This document shows positions 27,687-34,227 of a stretch of 64,000 bases of DNA, one piece after another. The translations under genes were made by a program, and so were the position numbers. Under the pieces are notes generated by a model. The model was given only the letters and a program-made list of their open reading frames with translations. It was not told the origin of the DNA and did not search any database. Position 1 is the stretch's first letter, and every line of letters starts with the position of its first letter. Origin of the DNA: Vibrio atlanticus (GTDB lineage Bacteria; Pseudomonadota; Gammaproteobacteria; Enterobacterales; Vibrionaceae); NCBI RefSeq assembly GCF_024347315.1, contig NZ_AP025460.1, positions 1,612,001-1,676,000 of the forward strand. Direction: 5' to 3'.

Positions 27687-28142
27687 ATGAAATATCAGCA
27701 ACTTGAAAACTTGGAATGTGGTTGGAAATGGAACTATCTGGTCAAAAAATGGAAAGAAGGCGAGTCGATCACCTGCCATATTGATTCAAGTGAAGCTGAC
27801 GTTGCTGTACAAGCCTTATTGAAGCTTGAACACCAACCAACAGGTGTTCTTGAGTGGATATCTGACAACATGTCTCCTGAGCTCGATAACAAGCTTAAGC
27901 AAGCGATCCGAGCTAAGCGAAAGCGTCACTTTAATGCTGAACAAGTTCACACCAAGAAAAAATCAATCGACCTTGATTATCGTGTATGGGAAAAGCTATC
28001 CCAGCGTGCGAACGAGCTAGGTTGTACGCTATCAGATGCTATTGAGTATTTGGTGAGCGAAGCATCTCGCAGTGAACAGGCCAGCAAGACAGTAACCAAT
28101 CTTAAAGAAGATTTAAGCAAGCTCCTTTCTGACGATAAATAA
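27687..28142 (+). CDS. matP: Macrodomain Ter protein MatP
   Basis: A 151-residue DNA-binding protein. It begins MKYQQLENLECGWKWNYLVKKW, of which the GWKW and LVKKW blocks are diagnostic. The C-terminal ribbon-helix-helix and coiled coil contain KKKSIDLDYRVWEKLSQRA and LGCTLSDAIEYL. MatP binds matS sites, compacts the terminus region and couples it to the divisome through ZapB. Its location a few kb from a dif site fits the terminus. It diverges from lonH, as in E. coli. Confidence 0.95.
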   Translation: MKYQQLENLECGWKWNYLVKKWKEGESITCHIDSSEADVAVQALLKLEHQPTGVLEWISDNMSPELDNKLKQAIRAKRKRHFNAEQVHTKKKSIDLDYRVWEKLSQRANELGCTLSDAIEYLVSEASRSEQASKTVTNLKEDLSKLLSDDK

Positions 28143-28165
28143 TCATCAACAGTAGTGGTGACATT

Positions 28166-28474
28166 ATGATGTATGTAATCTTAATCGGTGCAGCGTTGGT
28201 TTTTTGGTTAGTCGCGGTTGATAGGCCGGTATTGAAAATCAAATTTAACGATGGGGCGATCGAACAAGTTAAAGGTCATCTTCCACCCAGCTTTAAGCAC
28301 AACCTTCAAGAGATTGGCCACAACAACACTTTTAAAGGTGAATTAAAAGTGTACGCGAAGCGTTCTGGTTATAATCTCAAGTTCACAAAGGATGTACCTA
28401 AGAACGTGCAACAACGTATTCGTAATGTATTCCCGCATAACGGCTTCAAATCTAAAGGCTCAAAGAAGGCGTAA
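28166..28474 (+). CDS. DUF3634 family membrane-anchored protein
   Basis: A 102-residue protein with one N-terminal membrane helix (MYVILIGAALVFWLVAV) and a basic cytosolic domain (VLKIKFNDGAIEQVKG, FKGELKVYAKRSGYNLKF). It matches the Vibrionaceae DUF3634 family, whose function is unknown. It follows matP by 23 bp and may be co-transcribed. Two adjacent ATG codons make the start ambiguous by one residue. Confidence 0.75.
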   Translation: MMYVILIGAALVFWLVAVDRPVLKIKFNDGAIEQVKGHLPPSFKHNLQEIGHNNTFKGELKVYAKRSGYNLKFTKDVPKNVQQRIRNVFPHNGFKSKGSKKA

Positions 28475-28543
28475 TGGTCAAGAATTACGTCTTATCTTGT
28501 CAATCTTCATACTAAGTTAGTTCTTCGCTTGCCTTAACCATCG

Positions 28544-28582
28544 TCATACTGTTCTCAGTTCCAATAACGGAGAACAGTATGA
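28544..28582 (+). promoter_or_regulatory. Perfect hairpin sequestering the RBS and start codon of the next gene
   Basis: TCATACTGTTCTC (28544-28556) and GAGAACAGTATGA (28570-28582) are perfectly complementary over 13 bp, with a 13-base loop. The 3' arm contains the GGAGA ribosome-binding site end and the ATG start codon at 28579. In mRNA this would block initiation until melted, as in RNA thermometers or translational switches. It could instead act as a DNA operator; both readings are inference. Confidence 0.75.
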
Positions 28583-28890
28583 GATATCTAATCCTTTTGT
28601 TGTTTTTTTCATCCCCAGTCGTATTTCCCGATGATGCATTGGTTAATCCGGTAGCCAAAAAAATCAAAGCCACGGTCATGAAAGGACTAAAAAAGAGCAA
28701 TGTTGAAATTGATGGTTATTGTGACCTGATGATTGAAATGAAGCACTCCAAAGGTTACACAAAAATCAAGAGAGTGAGAACGTCCGGCGATAGTAAAGCT
28801 TGTAGACAGGCGAAACAGCACTTACCAACCAAGAAAAAGTTCAAATACAGTTTTCCAGAAAAGTTCATCCGACTTCATATCACAAACTGA
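28579..28890 (+). CDS. Small secreted TolA C-terminal-like protein
   Basis: A 103-residue protein with a signal peptide (MRYLILLLFFSSPVVF). The mature domain, about 85 residues, has CDLMIEMKHSKGYTKIKRVR followed by TSGDSKACRQAKQHLP. The strand, GD-x-x-x-C, helix pattern resembles TolA domain III, with its two cysteines conserved. It lacks the membrane anchor and long helical domain of true TolA. The start codon is buried in a perfect hairpin. Role unknown; note that TolA domain III is the receptor for filamentous phage pIII, and such a phage lies 5 kb away. Confidence 0.6.
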   Translation: MRYLILLLFFSSPVVFPDDALVNPVAKKIKATVMKGLKKSNVEIDGYCDLMIEMKHSKGYTKIKRVRTSGDSKACRQAKQHLPTKKKFKYSFPEKFIRLHITN

Positions 28891-28899
28891 CCATTATGA

Positions 28900-28916
28900 T
28901 GCACTATAACTAAATA
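28900..28916. repeat. 17-bp dispersed repeat, copy 2
   Basis: Identical to 25167-25183 (TGCACTATAACTAAATA); here it lies 10 bp after the stop of the TolA-like gene. Confidence 0.6.
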
Positions 28917-29048
28917 ATATTAATTTGATTGACTAAAACGTCAATGAATACGAGTGAATTACGGTGATCTGAGTTAGATGCCAGTTTGTTGCACTGTCAC
29001 TTGATATGACAATATGTCTCGTAGGGCGTTCATTTTACTGATATCTAT

Positions 29049-29690
29049 TTAACCGAAGGTGCCAAATGTACACGAATCTTGTTTAGCGACAGCGTGTTTA
29101 ACGGGGATGCCGAGGTGTTGGCAAGTCATTAGTACCTTTAGTTTTCTATCGGCAGGAGCATGTTCTGAGAGAATCACAGAGCTTATACACTCTTTATTCA
29201 GATACAGCTTGTTGCCAATAATCTCTTCATTGGGCAGTACCCAGCGATATTCTTTTTCGTAACGCCAGTTTGAATGTTTGATTCCAAGTACGCTCGCGGC
29301 TAATTTCGATGCTTTTAAGTCAACTAGCGAAGGAGAACTAAGCATGCTTGGGTTGTCAGCATACTGAACTTCAAAGCAATTGAGATCTGCCTCACCGTGA
29401 TAACAGTTAAGATCATACTCAATACACATACCTTTAAAGTTATCGCCATACTGAGACCAAAGTATGGGATGGTCATTCGATTGAGAGAAGCACATAACCT
29501 TGAAGTCATTCTGAAGTTCTTTGTTGAACAGGTGATGAGATTCAAAAGGGTTATTAAAGGTCTTAGCGGAATCAAACCACAACGAACACTCGGATATCGA
29601 TTGTATGTTTCTATCGTGAAGAGATCTGAACTTATAAAGTTTAGGCAACATACTAAACACCTGGTTTACAAATTTATCTGATGTTAACAC
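29049..29690 (-). CDS. DUF2971 domain protein
   Basis: A 213-residue protein with the DUF2971 pattern: LYKFRSLHDRNI, SLWFDSAKTFNNPFESH, VMCFSQSNDHPILWSQYGDNFKGMC (here in parts), and YEKEYRWVLP near the end. DUF2971 proteins are common in mobile and defence-rich DNA; function is not established. It is AT-rich and stands alone on the minus strand in the accessory stretch next to dif. Confidence 0.7.
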   Translation of the reverse strand: MLTSDKFVNQVFSMLPKLYKFRSLHDRNIQSISECSLWFDSAKTFNNPFESHHLFNKELQNDFKVMCFSQSNDHPILWSQYGDNFKGMCIEYDLNCYHGEADLNCFEVQYADNPSMLSSPSLVDLKASKLAASVLGIKHSNWRYEKEYRWVLPNEEIIGNKLYLNKECISSVILSEHAPADRKLKVLMTCQHLGIPVKHAVAKQDSCTFGTFG

Positions 29691-30004
29691 TATAATTCAT
29701 AATGTAAGCGTGAATGCATAGTGTTTGCTTGCTTAGTCACCAAGTTTAATCATATAACTGATTGATAGATCAAAATTTAAACACGAAATAGCAGCCTGTT
29801 TGAGTGATTTATCTTGCAATAGCGCTGGCTTTTTAATAAGTTGCAACGTAACTTTATATTGGTGGAAGAATAGGTCTATATTTGGAGGCAATGTAAAGGA
29901 AGTTAAGTGAACCAATAGTGGCAAATCCGACCTCAAAGAGATCGGACTATTTGCAATGTTAGGCTAGTTGACCGCAATCAATTGGTCTAGCCATTGAAGG
30001 AACT
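29691..30004. other. 314-bp intergenic stretch with hairpins, no gene seen
   Basis: No convincing coding sequence. A stem at 29926-29946 (TCCGACCTC, AAA, GAGATCGGA with one mismatch) is flanked by GCAAA/TTTGC, and GGCTAG/CTAGCC at 29962-29995 lies downstream of the outer-membrane protein gene. These may be transcript ends for the flanking minus-strand gene. Confidence 0.4.
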
Positions 30005-30604
30005 TTAGAAATGGTATCGTGCACCAATGTATGCTGTTTTGGATGAAACATCGATGGACTCTATTTCAATATGTGCAGAGCGGTAACCGATATGAACGTC
30101 GATGTTATCGGTAATTATTGCGCCAAATTCTCCACCGATTTGGTAAGCGGCCTCAGATTCAGAAGCTGAGAGCCCAAAGGCTTTGATTTCCGTATCAATA
30201 GATCCAACGCCTGCTAACAGGGAGACATACAAATCCAAGACGTCGCCTTTAACGATGAATTTAGGTTTAACATTCACGAAGAAGGCTTGGCCTTCCATAT
30301 CCATCATTTGAGCAAAGTTAACTTTGCCAATTTTTCGGTACTCCGCTTCTAATCCTAGCTTTACTACATCGTGTGTATTGAACTCATAACCGCCAACTAA
30401 GTTATAACTCAAGTCAGCTAGATCAGAAGAATCTTCAATTTTGCTACCGCGGTATTCTAATTCGGTTTCATTATAAAACCCGATATCTACACCTGCATAA
30501 AAATGACCAAGCTCTTTAGCTGCTGTGTCATTTTCATTAGCAAGCGCGTATGAACTCATGCCAAAAGCGGTGAATAGTGATAGGGCAACCATACCGATTT
30601 TCAT
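30005..30604 (-). CDS. Outer-membrane beta-barrel protein (OmpA/OmpW-like small porin fold)
   Basis: A 199-residue protein with a signal peptide (MKIGMVALSLFTAFGMSSYALA, about 22 residues). The mature part consists of alternating amphipathic strands: HFYAGVDIGFYNE, YNLVGGYEF, VKLGLEAEYR, YQIGGEFGAII. It ends in the barrel-assembly signal YIGARYHF with terminal Phe. Probably an eight-stranded barrel in the outer membrane, function unknown. It lies in the accessory stretch, so it may be a surface trait acquired horizontally. Confidence 0.75.
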   Translation of the reverse strand: MKIGMVALSLFTAFGMSSYALANENDTAAKELGHFYAGVDIGFYNETELEYRGSKIEDSSDLADLSYNLVGGYEFNTHDVVKLGLEAEYRKIGKVNFAQMMDMEGQAFFVNVKPKFIVKGDVLDLYVSLLAGVGSIDTEIKAFGLSASESEAAYQIGGEFGAIITDNIDVHIGYRSAHIEIESIDVSSKTAYIGARYHF

Positions 30605-30838
30605 ATTAAGCCTTTTATATAATAAGTTATTGATTCCTTGAATACCTTACCAAATGTAGAGCTTTTAAACTAATAATGGTTTTGTGTAACCATCTGATTT
30701 TATGAACTTATTATCGACATAAACATCAATAAGAAGCAACATGATTTGATTTTAGCCGTATCGCTTTATATTTACACAATCAACACATGTAAAAGGGATA
30801 CAATGGTATCACTTTAGTTTTCTATTGGAGTCATTCTC

Positions 30839-31084
30839 ATGCAAGACGAGCTTGGAACTTCCCTTAAGCGTCAAGCGATCAAAATCATTGTCGAGCTACA
30901 CGATACAAAAGAGCCCGCATTGATCACCGAGCATGGCAAACCTTCTACGTATCTCGTGGATGTTGACGAGCAAAACCGCTTGGCTATCCTGGAAGGGATC
31001 GCACGTGGTGAGCGTGCTATTTCTGAAAGTAAGGCTCTGAGTCATGAAGAAGCTAAAAACAAGATGTCAAAATGGCTGAAGTGA
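30839..31084 (+). CDS. Phd/YefM-type antitoxin (orphan)
   Basis: An 81-residue protein with the Phd/YefM pattern: TSLKRQAIKII, PALITEHGKPSTYLVDVDE, and a C-terminal toxin-binding segment NRLAILEGIARGERAISES. TTGGAG precedes the ATG. Relative to typical relatives it seems to lack a few residues just before NRLAILEGI. The toxin gene that normally overlaps the 3' end is broken after five codons, so the antitoxin is now unpaired. It probably autoregulates or neutralises a related toxin elsewhere. Confidence 0.82.
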   Translation: MQDELGTSLKRQAIKIIVELHDTKEPALITEHGKPSTYLVDVDEQNRLAILEGIARGERAISESKALSHEEAKNKMSKWLK

Positions 31085-31203
31085 TTAGCAAAGCCTTTAA
31101 ACAGGCGGCTAGGGAGCTTGAAGTATCAATCATTTGGGCCGGTGACAGGAAGAGCTTAAGAGATGGCCCGCACGTTGAATCGTTTGGTGTAATGCGCAGT
31201 TAA
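31072..31203 (+). pseudogene. Chimeric remnant: ParE-like toxin start fused to an endolysin fragment
   Basis: The frame begins MAEVI, the usual start of ParE-type toxins paired with this antitoxin, with the usual 13-bp overlap. It then switches to SKAFKQAARELEVSIIWAGD and RKSLRDGPHVE, which resembles the C-terminal active-site region of phage M15-type peptidoglycan peptidases (WGGD-K-DGPH-E). It stops after 43 codons. The junction near 31087 looks like an illegitimate recombination scar, implying that a phage lysis region was once inserted here. The endolysin match is by motif only. Confidence 0.55.
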
Positions 31204-31298
31204 TGGCGAAACAGTGCTCCTTTGCTTACTGCACTGGAAACCAAAAGACGAGCTCAATCACTTAGTTTGACTTTTTTATTACAACGAATCATAAGTAG

Positions 31299-31326
31299 TT
31301 GCATAACAATTAGGGGTATATATAAT
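31299..31326 (+). promoter_or_regulatory. Promoter for the RNA-SLATT-RT cassette
   Basis: A perfect -10 box TATAAT (31321-31326) lies 16 bp after a weak -35 TTGCAT (31299-31304). Predicted start of transcription is about 31331-31335, exactly where the 5' arm of the closing stem of the structured RNA begins. Confidence 0.6.
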
Positions 31327-31330
31327 CTAC

Positions 31331-31458
31331 GCGTGAGGCGGACTGGCTTGCCAGTCATCCAGCAATGGGTACTACTAATTTTGAGAGGTTTTACCTCTAG
31401 TTCCTCGAACTAGTCTAGCAATAGGCGTTACTTATTATTACTAAAAACGACGCCTCAC
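31331..31458 (+). ncRNA. Structured non-coding RNA upstream of SLATT-RT genes
   Basis: About 128 bases closed by GTGAGGCG (31333-31340) pairing with CGCCTCAC (31451-31458). Inside are perfect hairpins GACTGGC-TT-GCCAGTC (31341-31356), AGAGGT-TTT-ACCTCT (31384-31398) and AGTTC-CTC-flanked GAACT (31399-31411). Two single-stranded, repeat-containing stretches remain: TACTACTA (31370-31377) and TTACT-TATTA-TTACT (31428-31442), the latter 1.5 copies of a ten-base unit. No open frame of any length fits. The closing stem ends 25 bp before the SLATT start codon, which has its own GGAGGTGAT site. Likely template or cofactor RNA for the reverse transcriptase (inference). Confidence 0.6.
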
Positions 31459-31482
31459 ACTCTTTTCTCTGGAGGTGATTAT

Positions 31483-32040
31483 ATGTCTTTTAAAGACACA
31501 GTATGGTGGACTAGAAAGGCAAGAATCCAAGCTGCCAAGCGACTCCAATCTAATGACTTTGCTTCACAATTAATTCTGCTCTGGTACTCATCTTTCACGG
31601 TTTGCATGTCAATTTATGAACTAAAAAAACCTACAGACAGTGGTGATTTCGCAATTGTCATGGTTATCCTCTCCGTTCTAATATTATGTGCATCTCTTTA
31701 TATAAGTAACCGGAATTTTAAAGAGCGAGCAGTTTCATTAAAAAATTGCTATGAGCATTTAAGTGAACTGGAGGGTACTCTTCGTAACCCTAGTTGCAAC
31801 CTAATCCAAGCTAACTCTGACTATAAAACAATTTTAGGTAGTTCAGAAAACCATGAAGATATAGATTTTAAAAGTGCTTTGATCAATGAGTGGCTAAATA
31901 CCTCTAAAAAAGATATGGGCACACTAACAAGAGTTCCAACTATACCTAATGTAATTGAAGTAATAGCTTTTACTTTTGGAAAATACTTAATCCTTACAGC
32001 CTTTGTAGGTCTGCCATTTTTGACTCTTTTAGTCAGGTAA
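31483..32040 (+). CDS. SLATT-domain membrane protein (predicted effector)
   Basis: A 185-residue protein. It opens with MSFKDTVWWTRKARIQAAKR, the basic, tryptophan-containing lead of SLATT proteins, followed by two close helices (about residues 28-47 and 56-75), a cytosolic helical segment, and a third hydrophobic stretch (157-184). SLATT (SMODS and SLOG-associating 2TM) proteins are predicted pore-forming effectors in bacterial immune systems, triggering membrane damage in infected cells. It has a strong GGAGGTGAT ribosome site and lies three bases before the reverse transcriptase gene, so the two form an operon. Confidence 0.72.
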   Translation: MSFKDTVWWTRKARIQAAKRLQSNDFASQLILLWYSSFTVCMSIYELKKPTDSGDFAIVMVILSVLILCASLYISNRNFKERAVSLKNCYEHLSELEGTLRNPSCNLIQANSDYKTILGSSENHEDIDFKSALINEWLNTSKKDMGTLTRVPTIPNVIEVIAFTFGKYLILTAFVGLPFLTLLVR

Positions 32041-32043
32041 TTC

Positions 32044-33384
32044 ATGAAAGTAATAACAGAATTCAACCGAACATTTTCGTTGGATAATCTTAATAACTTG
32101 TACCAACAACACATCGCTACTTCCTATGCTACTGGTATAGATAACATGAATCATCAAGTCTTTAGAGAGATGAAAGATGAGCAAGTTAGTATTATTGAAA
32201 GGAAGGTACTGGAAGGGAGCTACTCGTTTACCAAATACAAGCTAAAACTAATTAGCAAAGGACGTGGAAAGTCACCTCGTGAAATATCTATACCCACAAT
32301 AAGAGATAGATTGGCTCTAAGAGCGTTATGCGACTTCCTCCAAATCAGGTTTAAAGATGATATCAACTTTGATTTACCTCAAAACGTTATTAGAGACGTT
32401 AAGACTGATATGTCTACAGGGCAGTTTGATGCTTTCATCAAACTTGACCTTTCTAATTTTTACCCGTCTATAAATCATCAGCTACTATTACAACGTTTAA
32501 GAAGACGCATTAGAGATAAAGTAATACTGAATGTAATAGAAAGCTCGATAACAGCTCCAACTGTACCCAAGCCTCATGCTTCTGACCGTTTAAACGAAAA
32601 GGGCGTCCCGCAAGGCTTATCAACCTCCAACGTACTTGCTGCAATTTTCCTTTCAAATCTAGATAAACGTTACAATACTCGAACAGATATTGCTTACTAT
32701 AGGTATGTCGATGACATTCTAATATTGTGTAAAAAAAGCGATTGTGAATTGATTGCCGAAGATGTGATCGCTCAGTTCAAACGCTTGAGGTTAAAAGTTC
32801 ATGACCCAATTAAAGCTCCAGATAAGTCTTCAATAGGAGTTATTAGTGATGAAGCCTTTACATATCTTGGTTATCACTTTGAAGAGCAGTTTATATCTGC
32901 TCGAAGTGGCTCTGTAGACAAGTTAAGAGAATCCATTCTATCTATCTTCTCAGGTTATAAACATTCGAAATTGAAGAGCCAAGAGTTCTTAGAGTGGCGA
33001 CTAAACTTGAGAATAACTGGCTGTATTTTCAATAAAAAATCAAAAGGGTGGTTATTCTTTTTCTCAGAAATAACAGATAAAAAGCTATTACACGAACTAG
33101 ATGCATTTATCATGATGCTGTGTAAGCGATTTGAAGTAGACATTAAACCTAGAAAGTTCACTAAGGCTTTTTATCAAGTAAAACATAAGAAATATGATTC
33201 CAAGTATATTCAAAATTTTGACCTTTATAATCACAACGAGATGGCTGAAATCTTGATTAAATACTTTAATAAAAGCACCGAAGGAATGTCTAATGAGGAT
33301 GTTGAAATTGCTTTTAAGAAACGTGTGGCGAAGCAAGTAAAAGAACTAGAGACAGACCTTCTAGATTTTGGCTACAAAGTCTAA
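32044..33384 (+). CDS. Reverse transcriptase of the UG/DRT defence type
   Basis: A 446-residue protein with an intact reverse transcriptase core: motif A KLDLSNFYPSI (residues 133-143, Asp135), motif B GVPQGLSTSN (187-196) and catalytic YVDD (221-224). IPTIRDRLALRALCDFL (83-99) is the fingers motif. A helical C-terminal region of about 200 residues replaces the maturase/endonuclease domains of group II intron proteins, and the retron NAxxH and VTG motifs are absent. The SLATT partner and upstream structured RNA suggest a DRT-class anti-phage system; from memory such an arrangement is described as DRT10, but I cannot confirm the subtype. AT-rich compared with core genes. Confidence 0.85.
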   Translation: MKVITEFNRTFSLDNLNNLYQQHIATSYATGIDNMNHQVFREMKDEQVSIIERKVLEGSYSFTKYKLKLISKGRGKSPREISIPTIRDRLALRALCDFLQIRFKDDINFDLPQNVIRDVKTDMSTGQFDAFIKLDLSNFYPSINHQLLLQRLRRRIRDKVILNVIESSITAPTVPKPHASDRLNEKGVPQGLSTSNVLAAIFLSNLDKRYNTRTDIAYYRYVDDILILCKKSDCELIAEDVIAQFKRLRLKVHDPIKAPDKSSIGVISDEAFTYLGYHFEEQFISARSGSVDKLRESILSIFSGYKHSKLKSQEFLEWRLNLRITGCIFNKKSKGWLFFFSEITDKKLLHELDAFIMMLCKRFEVDIKPRKFTKAFYQVKHKKYDSKYIQNFDLYNHNEMAEILIKYFNKSTEGMSNEDVEIAFKKRVAKQVKELETDLLDFGYKV

Positions 33385-33442
33385 ATATATTACATTTACT
33401 TAAACTTGTGCTTACGAAGAATCCTTGGTGGTTCATCAAGCG

Positions 33443-33565
33443 TTAGATATGACGGACACTCAAGCAGAGAATCTCAGCAGCATCAACTCGACGTATCCGT
33501 CGCTGACACACATCTTCAATTACTTTAAAACGATTGATCTCTGAATCACTCATAGTCACCAGCAT
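33443..33565 (-). pseudogene. ISNCY-type transposase N-terminal remnant
   Basis: A 40-codon fragment: MLVTMSDSEINRFKVIEDVC then QRRIRRVDAAEILCLSVRHI. It matches the N-terminal helix-turn-helix of ISNCY-family transposases (MSD-E-R--VI-DV--RRI---AA-IL-LS-R). The frame ends abruptly and the rest of the transposase is missing. The adjoining 33566-33660, with GGACATTTTAATCTGGCT and AAAAGTGACATT, looks like the element's own end. This is a decayed IS between the reverse transcriptase and the prophage. Confidence 0.6.
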
Positions 33566-33675
33566 GTTGTTATGTCCATAGCGTTACCAATATCAATTAA
33601 GTCTAGTGGTGATGAGCTAAAGGGACATTTTAATCTGGCTCAAAAGTGACATTACTATCTGGGGCTTACAAGCCA

Positions 33676-33704
33676 ACTGCGTATTATGTCTGCTTATGTT
33701 CAAT
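33676..33704 (+). other. Degenerate dif-like site at left end of prophage
   Basis: ACTGCGTATTA and TTATGTTCAAT resemble the XerC and XerD arms of the right-hand dif site with one mismatch each. They are separated by seven bases (TGTCTGC) instead of six. Likely an attachment-site derivative from the phage rather than the working chromosomal dif. Confidence 0.6.
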
Positions 33705-33771
33705 GCTGCATATCTTATCATTACAGTGCAACCTCTTGTATTTAGAGGTTTTATCTGTGAAGTGCCGCGAA

Positions 33772-34125
33772 ATGAGTAAGAATTACATTTTTCGAGAGTT
33801 AGAGTGCCAAATGACCAAGGAAGAGGTCGCGGAACTGTGTTTTAAAACTGTGAGGACGGTCACGGGGTGGGACGAAGGAAAACCAATACCGCCTGAGTGC
33901 AAAAGGCTAATGAGAATGGCAAAAGGTCGAGAGCTAAGCATTAGCGAAGACTGGATACAGTTCAAAATGTTATACGACAGTATGGAGTTGCCGACAGGCC
34001 AAGTGGTGAGGCCACAACAAATCTTAGCAGGGATAGCGCTTTTGGGGATTCAGTCTGAATTGGAGATTAAAACTTCAACGCATCTGCTTGGTCTTGCTAG
34101 GGCTATTGCAAATATAAAGAAATAA
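33772..34125 (+). CDS. DUF3653 phage regulatory-type protein
   Basis: A 117-residue protein starting MSKNYIFRELECQMTKEEVA and continuing ELCFKTVRTVTGWDEGKPIPPEC. This is a helix-turn-helix resembling the DUF3653 family found in Vibrio filamentous phages and satellites. It is probably a DNA-binding regulator. An in-frame GTG at 33757 with AGAGG eight bases upstream is an alternative start. It is the leftmost prophage gene and converges on the cargo gene, with a shared terminator between. Confidence 0.65.
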   Translation: MSKNYIFRELECQMTKEEVAELCFKTVRTVTGWDEGKPIPPECKRLMRMAKGRELSISEDWIQFKMLYDSMELPTGQVVRPQQILAGIALLGIQSELEIKTSTHLLGLARAIANIKK

Positions 34126-34191
34126 AAAGTTGGCTTTTAATCTGAAGTAAAGTGTAAAGAAGGTTCAGATATTATAACTACTGTAGAAAAA

Positions 34192-34212
34192 AGAGCCCTT
34201 ATCAAGGGCTCT
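34192..34212. terminator. Bidirectional terminator between DUF3653 and cargo gene
   Basis: AGAGCCCTT-ATC-AAGGGCTCT is a perfect 9-bp stem. On the minus strand it is followed by TTTTTTC, serving the cargo gene; on the plus strand it is followed by AATTTATT. Confidence 0.85.
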
Positions 34213-34227
34213 AATTTATTACAAATA

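Noticed and set aside
28988..29000. Fourth matS site GTTGCACTGTCAC
   Set aside because: Two mismatches to the consensus; several such matches are expected by chance.
31085..31330. Integron cassette attC (VCR) around the antitoxin
   Set aside because: Phd-type antitoxins are common in Vibrio superintegrons, but no VCR-type repeat with GTTRRRY/RYYYAAC ends was seen.
31331..31458. Retron msr-msd RNA
   Set aside because: The closing stem resembles a1/a2 repeats, but the reverse transcriptase lacks the retron NAxxH and VTG motifs and is separated from the RNA by the SLATT gene.
32044..33384. Group II intron-encoded protein
   Set aside because: No maturase or endonuclease domain, and no intron ends (GTGYG start, domain V hairpin) around the gene.
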